Below are positions 1 through 8,924 of a stretch of DNA of 64,000 bases, one piece after another. The DNA lies in assembly GCA_017427945.1 (NCBI GenBank), contig JAFRRT010000033.1, positions 166,846 through 230,845 of the forward strand, in the 5' to 3' direction. The DNA is from Muribaculaceae bacterium. Lineage in GTDB: Bacteria; Bacteroidota; Bacteroidia; Bacteroidales; Muribaculaceae. Under the pieces are notes generated by a model. It saw only the letters and a program-made list of their open reading frames with translations. It had not been told where the DNA came from and made no database searches. Positions within the stretch are counted from its first letter, which is position 1; the number at the start of each line of letters is the position of its first letter. The position numbers and the translations under genes are program-made.

Positions 1-250
1 ACAAGAAGACCTCGATGCGGGCTCCAGTCTTCTCCTTGTTGCCGATCAGCTTAGCGGGAAACACCTGTGTGTCGTTGAAGACGAACAAATCGCCTGCATT
101 GAAGTATTCAAGAATCTCCTTAAACACTCGATGCTCGATTTTGTTGCTCTTCTTGTGCAGCACCATCAAGCGTGACTCGTCACGCACGGGACATGGATGC
201 GAGGCAATCAGTTCCTCGGGCATCCGGGTATCAAATTCCGAAAGTTTCAT
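1..250 (-). CDS. queA: QueA, S-adenosylmethionine:tRNA ribosyltransferase-isomerase (N-terminal part)
   Basis: QueA makes epoxyqueuosine at the wobble base of GUN-anticodon tRNAs by moving ribose from SAM onto preQ1. Reading the minus strand from the ATG at 250 gives about 83 residues before the window ends. They start [16 protein letters not shown] and include the SRLMVL segment and the family signature [16 protein letters not shown]. The family is usually about 350 residues, so most of the gene lies outside. It sits 67 bp downstream of truB, so two tRNA-modification genes end this minus-strand operon. Confidence 0.93.
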   Translation of the reverse strand, partial: MKLSEFDTRMPEELIASHPCPVRDESRLMVLHKKSNKIEHRVFKEILEYFNAGDLFVFNDTQVFPAKLIGNKEKTGARIEVFL

Positions 251-317
251 ATCTTATCAATTGTTATTTATTTGTTCTCTATCAGTTGTTTATAAATAAA
301 AAGCCAATGCCTCAATA

Positions 318-1169
318 TTAATCAATCTGCGACCGTCTCTTGGGCTCTGCAGTGCACTTTTTAACCTGCTTGCGAGCCTGGCGTTCAGCCTTTTGGCGGG
401 CGGCGCGTTCGCGGTTCTCGATGCGCTCACGTTCCAGGCGCTCGGCGGCGGCTTGCTCGGGCGAGACATATTCCTCGTTATCGAGTTTCTCGACCAATTC
501 CTCCAGAGTGAGACACTTATCGATAGTAATGTCTCCTACACGGGTGCGGCGCAGGGCTATCAAATGGGCTCCGCTGTCCAGGGCCACACCGATGTCACGT
601 GCCAAGGCGCGGATATAGGTACCCTTGCTGCACACCACCCTGATCTGCAGTGTCGGTTCTGCGGGTAAGCCACATTGCAATACCTCAATCTCATCAATGA
701 CAAGGGTTTTCGGGCGGATTTCCACATCCTGTCCCTTGCGCGCCAACTTATAAGCGGGCTTGCCGTCGATTTTGCAGGCCGAGAACGAAGGCGGCACCTG
801 CTCGATACTTCCCGTAAACTGCTCTTGCAGCACACGGTCGATGAGGGCGCAGTCGATGTGCTGCCAGTCATAGGTGGCATCCACTTCGGTCTCCAAGTCA
901 AAACTTGGCGTGGTTGCACCTAACCTCAAGTCAGCGATATATTCCTTGACACCTGCCTGCAACTCGTCGATGCGCTTGGTGGCATGACCTGTGCACAGCA
1001 GCAGCACACCGGTAGCCAGCGGATCAAGGGTGCCGGCATGGCCCACCTTGACCTGTCGCGTACCCAAATGGGTCCGCAACACGGCGCGCACTTTTTTAAC
1101 CGCAGCGAACGAGGTCATCCTCAGCGGTTTGTCAATGCAAAATATTTCACCTTCTATCGGATTAAGCAT
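318..1169 (-). CDS. truB: TruB, tRNA pseudouridine(55) synthase
   Basis: Isomerises U55 in the T-loop of tRNAs to pseudouridine; cytoplasmic. The 283-residue product starts MLNPIEGEIFCIDKPLRMTS and has the catalytic block GHAGTLDPLATGVLLL (catalytic Asp in TLDPLA, about residue 49) and the later RVVCSKGTYIRALARDIG motif. The last 50 residues are a basic, Arg/Lys/Glu-rich tail beyond the usual TruB core, probably RNA-contacting. It lies between uppP (43 bp upstream) and queA in one minus-strand operon. Confidence 0.96.
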   Translation of the reverse strand: MLNPIEGEIFCIDKPLRMTSFAAVKKVRAVLRTHLGTRQVKVGHAGTLDPLATGVLLLCTGHATKRIDELQAGVKEYIADLRLGATTPSFDLETEVDATYDWQHIDCALIDRVLQEQFTGSIEQVPPSFSACKIDGKPAYKLARKGQDVEIRPKTLVIDEIEVLQCGLPAEPTLQIRVVCSKGTYIRALARDIGVALDSGAHLIALRRTRVGDITIDKCLTLEELVEKLDNEEYVSPEQAAAERLERERIENRERAARQKAERQARKQVKKCTAEPKRRSQID

Positions 1170-1211
1170 TTGCTTTTAGACTTTAGTCACTAGTTCATTC
1201 CTTACTCCTGA

Positions 1212-2027
1212 CTAAAATGCAGGGGCGGGCATCAGCTGCGACAAGGCAATGGCTACAAGGCCGGCAACAATACAATAAACACCGAACCACACCAGTTTGC
1301 CTTTCTTAACGATACTGATCATCCATTTGCAGGCCAAGCAACCAGCAAGGAATGCGGCAATAAAGCCAACAACCAACGGCAACGTGTCGATGCCGCCGAA
1401 AGCTTCCTCGCCCTTAACCAATTTGACCACATCAAGCAACGCCTCACCCAAAATGGGCGGAATGACCATCAGGAACGAGAACTGCGCCAACGACTCCTTC
1501 TTGTTGCCAAGCAGCAGACCAGTGGCAATGGTACTACCCGAACGCGACAGGCCGGGCATCACGGCACACGCCTGGGCAATGCCAATGACCAAGGCGTCCT
1601 TCCAGGAAATCTTTTCTTTTTGGCGCGGCTTGGCATAGTAGGAGAAGATGAGCAGGGCGGCGGTCACCAGCAGCATAATACCCACGATGAGCAATCCGCT
1701 ACCAAAGACCTCCTCCACCTTGTCCTTGAAAAAGAAGCCCACAATGCCAATGGGAATCATCGACACCAGGATATTGAGGAAATACTTGGTCTCATCGTTC
1801 ATCTTGAACTTGAAAAGACCTTTCAATATCCAGTCTATCTCGCTCCACAAGATTACAAAAGTGCTGAGCACCGTTGCCACATGGACAAGCACAGTGAACG
1901 TCAGGTTGTCGGCACCATCAATGCCGAACAGATAGCTGCCGATAGCAAGATGGCCGCTGCTGCTCACTGGCAGATACTCGGTCAGACCCTGGACAATGCC
2001 CAGAATCAACGCTTCAAGCCAACTCAT
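1212..2027 (-). CDS. uppP: UppP/BacA-type undecaprenyl-diphosphatase
   Basis: Dephosphorylates undecaprenyl pyrophosphate to recycle the lipid carrier of peptidoglycan and surface glycans; inner membrane. The 271-residue product has many hydrophobic segments and both active-site blocks: [14 protein letters not shown] near residue 15 and [17 protein letters not shown] near residue 158. Length is normal for the family. Its start lies 5 bp after the DUF3098 stop, so the two are co-transcribed. Inactivity is unlikely because both motifs are intact. Confidence 0.96.
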   Translation of the reverse strand: MSWLEALILGIVQGLTEYLPVSSSGHLAIGSYLFGIDGADNLTFTVLVHVATVLSTFVILWSEIDWILKGLFKFKMNDETKYFLNILVSMIPIGIVGFFFKDKVEEVFGSGLLIVGIMLLVTAALLIFSYYAKPRQKEKISWKDALVIGIAQACAVMPGLSRSGSTIATGLLLGNKKESLAQFSFLMVIPPILGEALLDVVKLVKGEEAFGGIDTLPLVVGFIAAFLAGCLACKWMISIVKKGKLVWFGVYCIVAGLVAIALSQLMPAPAF

Positions 2028-2032
2028 GACTT

Positions 2033-2326
2033 TTACTCTTTATCTTCTTGTTGGTTGTTGTCTTTCTTGCGGTAGATGATGGCGAATGCCATGAGCACAA
2101 AGCCCAGGAACGCGATGATGGGGCCGGTAGTTACGCGGCTACTCTCAAACACATTCTTGTTGAAAGTATCGCCCACATTGGCATCTCCCGTCATCAGCCA
2201 AAAGCCGATGATGATGAGCAGCAGGCAAATCGCCATAAGAATAAAATTGATTTTTGTCAACGGATAGGTCACCCTGGCCTTATCCTTTTTCTCCACTTGA
2301 TTTTTCTTTTCTTGTTGTTTAGCCAT
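2033..2326 (-). CDS. DUF3098 family small membrane protein
   Basis: 97 residues with a highly charged N-terminus (Lys/Glu/Gln-rich, about residues 1-22) and two transmembrane segments (about 28-48 and 68-86), ending in another charged tail. The pattern and the position directly before uppP match DUF3098 proteins of Bacteroidota, which commonly sit between ftsX and uppP. Here the ftsX position is taken by an intergenic gap and an unrelated operon. No biochemical role is known to me. It is the first gene of the operon leading to uppP, truB and queA. Confidence 0.85.
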   Translation of the reverse strand: MAKQQEKKNQVEKKDKARVTYPLTKINFILMAICLLLIIIGFWLMTGDANVGDTFNKNVFESSRVTTGPIIAFLGFVLMAFAIIYRKKDNNQQEDKE

Positions 2327-2397
2327 ATTCAGTTTTTACAATTAACAGTTTCCAGACTTTAACCCATATAGCAAAAGCCTATAAACCCAATTTGCTG

Positions 2398-2428
2398 CAA
2401 AAATACAACATCAAAGAGCCTTTGTCAA
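2398..2428 (-). promoter_or_regulatory. Bacteroidales-type promoter of the DUF3098-uppP-truB-queA operon
   Basis: On the minus strand a TTG (-33 box, 2426-2428) and TATTTTTG (-7 box, 2398-2405, matching TAnnTTTG) are separated by 20 bp. The start site would fall near 2391, leaving a leader of about 65 nt before the ATG at 2326. Assigned by pattern only. Confidence 0.6.
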
Positions 2429-2562
2429 TACTTTTAACCCATTTTTGCAATCCCAGCTCTTTTTTTCAATATATTATCAAGGCCCAAAAGAGCACAAATT
2501 CCAGTCATACTGTAATCCGTGAAATCCACAGACAAAGAAAAGAGAGTACTATTTTTAAATCA

Positions 2563-3675
2563 CTATTCTTCGAAGGCTTGGACGATGAGTTTCAGGTTGT
2601 CAATAATGTTGATGTGCTGGGGGCATTGCGCCTCGCACTGACCGCACTCAAGGCACTCGTTGGCCTTGCCGTGGTTCTTGGAAACCAGGTCATAATAAAG
2701 TTTAGAGTTGCTCCTTTGATCAGGGAACTGCTGCAGGATATTGTAAATGTTGAAGTACTCGGGGATGGCAATACCCTGCGGGCAACCCTCGCTGCAGTAA
2801 TGACATGCGGTACAATGGATGGCAATGGAGTCGCGGATGACTTGAGTAGCCTGAGCGATGATAGCCTGTTCGTTATCGTTGAGGGGCTGAAAATCATGCA
2901 TGTAAGACGTGTTGTCCTCCATCTGCTCGATGTTGCTCATGCCGCTCAGCACCATCATCACATTGGGCAACGATGCACAGTAACGGATGGCCCATGAGGC
3001 GACACTGGCATTGGGGTTGTAGTCCTTGAACAGACGTTCCACTTCCCCAGGCACACGAGCCAAAGAACCGCCCTTGACAGGCTCCATAACTATGACAGGC
3101 TTGCCGTATTTCTCGCACAATTCATAACATACCCGTGATTCAATGGCAGGGCTGTCCCAATCGAGATAGTTGATTTGCAATTGGACAAACTCGGCTTCGG
3201 GATGGCGCTCAAGGATTTCGGCCAGCAGCGTCGAGTCGTCATGGAACGAGAAACCGATATGACGGATTTTGCCCTCGGCCTTTTTACGAGCGATAAATCC
3301 CCAACCGTCCATGCGATCCATTACCTCAACTCGCTCACGGTTAAGGGCATGCAGCCAGTAATAGTCGAAGTATTCCACGCCGCAGCGCTCCAACTGTTCG
3401 TTAAAGATACGCTCCAGATCACCTTCTTCGTTAATGGCCCAAACGGGCAATTTGCTGGTCACGGTGAAAGCCTCGCGCGGATAACGCTTGACAACGGCCT
3501 CACGCAACGCCTCCTCACTCTTGCCGCCATGATAGGGATAGGCGGTATCAAAATAGGTAAAGCCACGCTCAATGAACATGTCGGCCATCTCCTTAAACTT
3601 CTCAATGTCGATGCTCGTCTGGTCATCAGGGTTGATGAGTGGCAGACGCATGAGTCCAAATCCAAGTTTTTTCAT
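2563..3675 (-). CDS. Aldo/keto reductase with C-terminal 4Fe-4S ferredoxin domain
   Basis: 370 residues. The N-terminal 270 form an aldo/keto reductase barrel with the tetrad Asp and Tyr in TYFDTAYPYHGG, Lys in TSKLP and His in YYWLHAL. The C-terminus adds two Cys clusters, CTACHYCSEGCPQG and CLECGQCEAQCPQ, typical of ferredoxin-fused AKRs of anaerobes. There is no signal peptide, so it is cytoplasmic. The substrate is unknown. It is the last gene of the rnr operon, 19 bp after the glycosyltransferase. A longer Tat-exported relative lies at 17141-18592. Confidence 0.9.
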   Translation of the reverse strand: MKKLGFGLMRLPLINPDDQTSIDIEKFKEMADMFIERGFTYFDTAYPYHGGKSEEALREAVVKRYPREAFTVTSKLPVWAINEEGDLERIFNEQLERCGVEYFDYYWLHALNRERVEVMDRMDGWGFIARKKAEGKIRHIGFSFHDDSTLLAEILERHPEAEFVQLQINYLDWDSPAIESRVCYELCEKYGKPVIVMEPVKGGSLARVPGEVERLFKDYNPNASVASWAIRYCASLPNVMMVLSGMSNIEQMEDNTSYMHDFQPLNDNEQAIIAQATQVIRDSIAIHCTACHYCSEGCPQGIAIPEYFNIYNILQQFPDQRSNSKLYYDLVSKNHGKANECLECGQCEAQCPQHINIIDNLKLIVQAFEE

Positions 3676-3694
3676 ATATACTGTACAACTTAGG

Positions 3695-4714
3695 TTACTT
3701 GATTTTCAATTGGGTAAAGCGTTTCACGCCGTGCAGATAATGGGCAGTGATGATGTTGACACGTTCCTCGTGCAACTGTTTCAGGAGGTTGACCGTAGGT
3801 TGCGACGTGTAATTCTTCCTCATCTTCCGGAAGTCACGATGCGCTCGGACGATAGCCCAAGCATCGCGGAAATGGAATTTGCCGAGCGCCATGCCAAATG
3901 CCAGCGTATCCATCAGACGTCGGATGAAAAGCAGCCGTTTGCCATCGCTTTGAGGCACATTCTTGTGAAGCAGCAGCAGGTTGTTACGAAAATTGAGGTA
4001 GGTCTTCTTGGGATTACCCTGGGGCAGACTACCGCCACCATAATGATAGACATGGCTCGACGGCACCATCATTAAGTCGTTGCCTGCCAATCGGATGCGC
4101 CAGCACAAGTCAATTTCCTCCATGTGGGCAAAGAAGTCACTGTCCAACCCTCCAACGTCCTGATAAAGGCGGCTGCGCACCATCAGACAGGCTCCCGTTG
4201 CCCAAAAGACGCTCTTGGGACCATCGTCATACTGGCCATGGTCGTTCTCGACATACTCAAAGATGCGTCCACGACAATAGGGATAGCCGTGACAATCTAT
4301 GTAACCGCCGGCAGCCCCGGCATACTCAAACATCTCTTTGCCATCATCACGGTCTTGCAACAGTTTGGGCATCTCAGCACCCACCTCGGGATGGGTCTCC
4401 ATGTAGTCAAGCAGCGGGTTAAGCCAACCATGGGGCGTGCGCACGTCGCTGTTGAGCAGCACGGTATAAGGATACATGGTATCCTCGATGGCGCGGTTAT
4501 ACCCTCCAGCAAACCCGTAATTCTTGTCAAACTGCAGCACCTTGACATCGGGGAACTCCTCGTGCAACACCTGCAAGCTGTCATCGGTACTGCCGTTATC
4601 GGCAACGATGACATCGGCGATGGCGGCATCGGTGCCCGCAATCACTGTGGGCAGATAGCGTTGCAGCAACTTGGCGCCATTCCAGTTCAATATGATGACA
4701 GCAACTTGTTTCAT
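3695..4714 (-). CDS. Family 2 glycosyltransferase
   Basis: 339 residues with a GT-A fold signature at the N-terminus: VAVIILNWNGAKLL, then VIVADNGSTDDSLQVL (nucleotide-sugar binding), LLNSDVRTPHGWL (metal-site region) and later FWATGACLMVRSRLY and HMEEIDLCWRIRLAG. These resemble rhamnosyl- or other surface-glycan transferases. No transmembrane segment is obvious, so it probably acts at the inner face of the membrane. It lies 17 bp after mtaB and 19 bp before the aldo/keto reductase. Acceptor and donor cannot be inferred. Confidence 0.9.
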   Translation of the reverse strand: MKQVAVIILNWNGAKLLQRYLPTVIAGTDAAIADVIVADNGSTDDSLQVLHEEFPDVKVLQFDKNYGFAGGYNRAIEDTMYPYTVLLNSDVRTPHGWLNPLLDYMETHPEVGAEMPKLLQDRDDGKEMFEYAGAAGGYIDCHGYPYCRGRIFEYVENDHGQYDDGPKSVFWATGACLMVRSRLYQDVGGLDSDFFAHMEEIDLCWRIRLAGNDLMMVPSSHVYHYGGGSLPQGNPKKTYLNFRNNLLLLHKNVPQSDGKRLLFIRRLMDTLAFGMALGKFHFRDAWAIVRAHRDFRKMRKNYTSQPTVNLLKQLHEERVNIITAHYLHGVKRFTQLKIK

Positions 4715-4731
4715 TTTCAGTTTTTTAGTTT

Positions 4732-6039
4732 CTATTCGACAACTTCGGCATCAACGCTCAAATCATCATTGAGGGTAAGAAGTTTCACATTCACGATATG
4801 GTTGGCGAGTGACATGTCGGGATCCACGTTCACACGAATGTAGTTATCGGTGAATCCGTGCATCAAACCCTTGCCGCGACCGTGCTCAAGCAACACCGGA
4901 CGAACCGTACCCAGGAAGCGGCGGGTAAAGTCGGCTTGCTTGCTGTCGCTTAGGACAATCATGCGTGCAGCGCGCTCCTGCTTGTCCTGCTGGGTAACGA
5001 TATAGGGGATGTTCAGGGCCTTGGTCCCGGGACGCTCACTGTAAGGAAAGACATGCAAGTGCTGTACGTCAAGCCCAGCGATGAAATTGTAACTGTCCTC
5101 AAACAACTCGGGCGTCTCACCACGAGTACCTACCATCACGTCCACCCCAATGAAGCAGTCGGGCATCAGTTCACGGCACCGCCCTACCCTGTCGGCAAAC
5201 AACTGGCGGTCATAGTGGCGATGCATCAGTTTAAGAACTGGGTCACTACCGCTCTGCAAAGGGATATGGAAATGAGGCATGAAAGCCCTGGACTGAGCGC
5301 AACAGTCGATGATATCGTCAGTGAGCAGGTCGGGTTCAATGGATGAGATACGGTAGCGTTCAATGCCCTTGATATCGTCAAGCGATTTGAGCAAGTCGAG
5401 AAAATGCTCGCCTGTGTTCTTACCGAAGTCACCGATGTTCACCCCCGTGATGACTATTTCCTTTCCTCCTTCGGCAGCCACTTCACGTGCCTGGGCAGTG
5501 AGTTGGGCGATGGTGCCGCTGCGGCTGCGGCCACGTGCAGCGGGGATGGTGCAATAGGTGCACCAGTAGTCACAGCCATCTTGTACCTTGAGCCAATAGC
5601 GGGTGCGGTCACCACGGTCGCAAGAGGGCGAAAAACGGCGGATGTCCTTTGCGGGTGTCACCTGCAACTGTCGCTGGCGGTCCTCAAACCATTGGAGCAC
5701 ATAGCTGGCTATGTCGGGCTTCTGCTCGCTGCCCAAGACAATGTCCACGCCATCAATTTGAGCAATCTCCTCGCCTTTGAGCTGGGCATAACACCCAGTC
5801 ACAACCATCAGGGCATCAGGGTATTGACGGATGAGGTGGCGAATGTGCTGACGGCACTTGCTGTCGGCAAGAGCAGTCACACTGCAAGTGTTCACCACGC
5901 ACACATCGGGCACGCCGCCTCGCTCGACAGGCAAGATGCCATGTTCGGCGAGCAGCGACTGCATCGTTGCCGTTTCTGAGAAGTTGAGTTTGCAACCCAG
6001 CGTCTCAAGCTTTACCCGATGTTCTGCATGAGCGGTCAT
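4732..6039 (-). CDS. mtaB: MtaB, tRNA t6A37 methylthiotransferase
   Basis: Radical-SAM enzyme converting t6A to ms2t6A at position 37 of tRNAs. The 435-residue product shows the N-terminal methylthiotransferase Cys residues in LGCKLN, VVNTCSVT and VTGCYAQ, the radical-SAM triad in DGCDYWCTYCTIPAARG (CxxxCxxC), the GVNIGDFG and IPLQSGSDPVL motifs, and a C-terminal TRAM-like stretch. KLETLGCKLN marks MtaB rather than MiaB or RimO. Its ATG overlaps the rnr stop by 4 nt (ATGA), implying translational coupling. Confidence 0.94.
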   Translation of the reverse strand: MTAHAEHRVKLETLGCKLNFSETATMQSLLAEHGILPVERGGVPDVCVVNTCSVTALADSKCRQHIRHLIRQYPDALMVVTGCYAQLKGEEIAQIDGVDIVLGSEQKPDIASYVLQWFEDRQRQLQVTPAKDIRRFSPSCDRGDRTRYWLKVQDGCDYWCTYCTIPAARGRSRSGTIAQLTAQAREVAAEGGKEIVITGVNIGDFGKNTGEHFLDLLKSLDDIKGIERYRISSIEPDLLTDDIIDCCAQSRAFMPHFHIPLQSGSDPVLKLMHRHYDRQLFADRVGRCRELMPDCFIGVDVMVGTRGETPELFEDSYNFIAGLDVQHLHVFPYSERPGTKALNIPYIVTQQDKQERAARMIVLSDSKQADFTRRFLGTVRPVLLEHGRGKGLMHGFTDNYIRVNVDPDMSLANHIVNVKLLTLNDDLSVDAEVVE

Positions 6040-8429
6040 CGACGACGAGGCTTGCCAGAGCGTTTGGGTTTACCAGATTTGCCGGGCCTGCCCACATGGC
6101 CTTCCCTGTACTGGCGGCGAGTGCTATTGCCACGATTGCCACGCTGCTGGCGGCGCGAAGCGCTGGCGCCCTCATATTGCATGCGCTGACGCTCGTCACG
6201 CGAAATCTTTCCACCCATGCTGCGGCTGTTCTGCTCGGTGATAGGCTCCTTGTCGATGCGATGAGTGCCGGCAGGATTCTCCTTGTCAACGATGACAAAG
6301 TCGAGTTGCTTCTTGATGAGGTCGGCACGCGCCACCTGGATGGTGATAGGATCACCCAAGCGATATATACGGTTGCTGCGACGACCACGGATACAGTAGT
6401 TCTTCTCATCAAACTCATAGAAATCGTCGTCAAGGCCACGGATACCCACCAGACCCTCGCAATGGGTCTCGTCGAGTTCCACATACAAACCCCACTCGGT
6501 CACGCCCGAAATATGGCCCGTGAACACACCTCCCAGTCGCTGTCCCATGTACTCGACTTCCTTGTACTTGATAGAGGCGCGCTCGGCATTGGCAGCAAGC
6601 TGCTCCTGTGCGCTCATGTGCTTACACTGGTCCTCCAGTTTGGTGGGATCAACGCTCTTGCCACCTGCGGCATACTGGTCCAGCAGGCGGTGAACCGTCA
6701 AGTCGGGGTAACGGCGGATGGGTGAAGTGAAGTGGGTATAGTAGTCAAATGCCAGGCCATAGTGCCCGATGTTGGTCGCGCTATAGATAGCCTTTGCCAT
6801 CGAACGGATGGCAAGGATGGAAAGCATCTCCTCCTCGGGTTTACCTTTGGCCTTCTCCAGCATTTTATTGATGGACTTGTTGATGTCACGGCCTGAGCCC
6901 TTGGTGCGCACCTTGTAGCCGAAGTGGGCAGCGATGTCGGCAAAGTTCTGCAACTTGTCAAGGTCGGGCTGGTCATGAACACGATAAACAAAAGCCTTGG
7001 CTGTCTTGTTCTTAGGCACCTTGCCAATATGCTCGGCTACCTTGCAGTTGGCCAGCAGCATGAACTCCTCGATGAGTTTGTTGGCATCCTGTGCCACATG
7101 TACATGCACACCTGTCGGCTTGCCCTCTTCATCGATGTCGAACTTGATTTCCTCGCGGTTGAATGACACCGAGCCACCCTCCTCAAAACGACGGCGACGC
7201 AACTGCTTGGCCATCTCGTTAAGCACGGCGAGTTCTTCGGCAAGGTCACCCTTGCCCGTTTCCAGAATATGCTGTGCCTCCTCATAAGAGAAGCGCCTGT
7301 CGCTGCGGGTCACCGTATGGCAGATTTTGTATTTCTTCACCTTAGCCTCGGCATCCATCTCCAGGATCACCGAGTGGGTGAGTTTGTCCTCATCGGGGCG
7401 AAGTGAGCAGATGAAGTTGCACAATTTCTCGGGCAACATGGGCACCGTGCGGTCCACCAGATAGACCGACGTGGCGCGCTCATAAGCCTCCTTGTCGATG
7501 ATGGAGCCGGGCGTTACATAATGGCTCACATCGGCGATGTGAACGCCAACCTCCCAGTTGCCGTTCTTCAACTTCTGGATTGATAAGGCATCGTCATAGT
7601 CTTTGGCATCGGCAGGGTCGATGGTGAATGTAGTAACACCGCGCATGTCAACACGCTTGGCGACCTCTTCGGGTGTGATGCCCGGTTCCAGCAGTTCGGC
7701 GGCCTCGGTGACGTTCTCGGGGTATTTGTATGGCAAGCCGAATTCAGCGAGAATGGCATGAATCTCGGCATTGTTCTCGCCCGCCATACCCAGCACGTCA
7801 ACCACCTCGCCGATGGGACTGTTGGCATCCTCGGGCCACTCTACAATCTTCACGACCGCCTTGTCGCCGGTTCTGCCACCAGCCAGTTTATCCAGCGGAA
7901 TGAAGATGTCGGTTGCCAGGAACTTGCTGTCGGTCGATAGCTGGGCAAAATACTTCATCACTTGCAGGGTGCCGACAAACACCTGTTCTTTGCGTTCCAG
8001 GATTTTCACCACTTCGGCCTCGGGCTCCATGCCGTGGCGCGCCGCGCTGATGTGTACCAGCACACGGTCACCGTTCAGGGCATGCATAGAGTTACGCTCG
8101 GCTACCATGATGGGCATGCCGTCATCACTGGCGGTATCCACACTGTTCTTGCCGTTGCTGCGGCGAATGAAGATACCCTCGGCCACCGACGAGCGGTTAG
8201 CAGCCTTGTAGCTTCCCGCAGCCACCTGAACCAGAAAGCCATCAACAGCCAATTGCTCCAGAATCTCTACGATGAGGGTACGGCGTTTGGGCGTATTGGC
8301 GCCTACAGCGGCCGACACCTGCTTGTAATTAAAGGGTGCCTCACCCTGCTCATTGAAGAAATTGATGACCCTATCATGATATTCACGACGTTCCTGCTTC
8401 AACGATTGTAATCCGCTTTTTCTTGCCAT
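6036..8429 (-). CDS. rnr: Ribonuclease R
   Basis: 3'-5' processive exoribonuclease that degrades structured RNA. The 797 residues hold an N-terminal winged-helix part (QVSAAVGANTPKRR), cold-shock-like domains, the RNB catalytic domain with FTIDPADAKDYDDALS (metal-binding aspartates, about residue 270) and HYGLAFDYYTHFTSPIRRYPD (quoted regions HYGLAFDYY and FTSPIRRYPD), and a C-terminal S1 domain. The last 60 residues are Arg/Gly/Lys-rich and disordered, a common RNA-binding tail. First gene of the minus-strand operon rnr-mtaB-glycosyltransferase-aldo/keto reductase. Confidence 0.96.
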   Translation of the reverse strand: MARKSGLQSLKQERREYHDRVINFFNEQGEAPFNYKQVSAAVGANTPKRRTLIVEILEQLAVDGFLVQVAAGSYKAANRSSVAEGIFIRRSNGKNSVDTASDDGMPIMVAERNSMHALNGDRVLVHISAARHGMEPEAEVVKILERKEQVFVGTLQVMKYFAQLSTDSKFLATDIFIPLDKLAGGRTGDKAVVKIVEWPEDANSPIGEVVDVLGMAGENNAEIHAILAEFGLPYKYPENVTEAAELLEPGITPEEVAKRVDMRGVTTFTIDPADAKDYDDALSIQKLKNGNWEVGVHIADVSHYVTPGSIIDKEAYERATSVYLVDRTVPMLPEKLCNFICSLRPDEDKLTHSVILEMDAEAKVKKYKICHTVTRSDRRFSYEEAQHILETGKGDLAEELAVLNEMAKQLRRRRFEEGGSVSFNREEIKFDIDEEGKPTGVHVHVAQDANKLIEEFMLLANCKVAEHIGKVPKNKTAKAFVYRVHDQPDLDKLQNFADIAAHFGYKVRTKGSGRDINKSINKMLEKAKGKPEEEMLSILAIRSMAKAIYSATNIGHYGLAFDYYTHFTSPIRRYPDLTVHRLLDQYAAGGKSVDPTKLEDQCKHMSAQEQLAANAERASIKYKEVEYMGQRLGGVFTGHISGVTEWGLYVELDETHCEGLVGIRGLDDDFYEFDEKNYCIRGRRSNRIYRLGDPITIQVARADLIKKQLDFVIVDKENPAGTHRIDKEPITEQNSRSMGGKISRDERQRMQYEGASASRRQQRGNRGNSTRRQYREGHVGRPGKSGKPKRSGKPRRR

Positions 8430-8471
8430 ATTGTTTCGATGTTTTGTCTTTTTGAATTGTTGATAATCCTA

Positions 8472-8499
8472 CAAAGATAATGACTTTTGCTGACATCAA
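8472..8499 (-). promoter_or_regulatory. Promoter of the rnr operon
   Basis: Minus strand: TTG at 8497-8499 and TATCTTTG at 8472-8479, spacing 17 bp. The start site would fall near 8466, about 37 nt before the rnr ATG. The 8430-8924 gap holds this promoter, the 6S-like RNA and its promoter; no coding region was seen in it. Confidence 0.6.
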
Positions 8500-8673
8500 T
8501 AACCACAAGACGGCACTTTTCGCATTTTTTATGGAAAATGCACTTTCTTGGCACCAATAACTACAACAAAGCCTTTCAGGTATCCAATTGCCACAAGGCC
8601 CGACATTTACAAATATTCACACAAAATTTACAAGTTTTTGCGTTTTTCCCGTGCGGGTAACCAAAGTTTTACT

Positions 8674-8681
8674 TAACTTTG
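8674..8681 (+). promoter_or_regulatory. -7 box for the 6S-like RNA
   Basis: TAACTTTG matches the Bacteroidales -7 consensus TAnnTTTG. No good -33 TTTG was found at the usual distance. The predicted start at about 8688-8692 coincides with the first paired bases of the structured RNA, which supports both calls and the plus strand. Confidence 0.5.
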
Positions 8682-8689
8682 CGGCCAAT

Positions 8690-8886
8690 TTTTAAGGTAC
8701 TGTTTTGTAGTGGTTGAAGTTTTAAGTCGCATTATTATCGAGGGCTTGGATACACGCCTTTCGGGTCGCGGTACACAAACCGTGACACGAAAGTCGTAAT
8801 TGCCAGGCACTGTAAAATGCACTGAACGCCTTCTGGAAGAAGTAATCCCATATCCTTTTCAACCACATCAAAACTGTCCCTTATCC
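8690..8886 (+). ncRNA. ssrS: 6S RNA (SsrS-like) candidate
   Basis: About 195 nt that fold into one long rod. Closing stem: TAAGG (8693-8697) with CCTTA (8879-8883), GTTTTG (8702-8707) with CAAAAC (8869-8874), GTGGTTGAA (8710-8718) with TTCAACCAC (8858-8866). A large open middle follows, with a small hairpin on its 3' side (CTTC/GAAG near 8830-8842). Terminal stem: GCTTGG (8744-8749) with CCAGGC (8803-8808), CTTTCG (8758-8763) with CGAAAG (8788-8793), GTCGCGGT (8765-8772) with ACCGTGAC (8779-8786). Closing stem, central bubble and terminal hairpin is the 6S layout, an RNA that traps housekeeping RNA polymerase. Sequence homology was not tested. Confidence 0.6.
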
Positions 8887-8924
8887 TCTCCATATAATAA
8901 CATGAATACCAAAAGATTACAACT

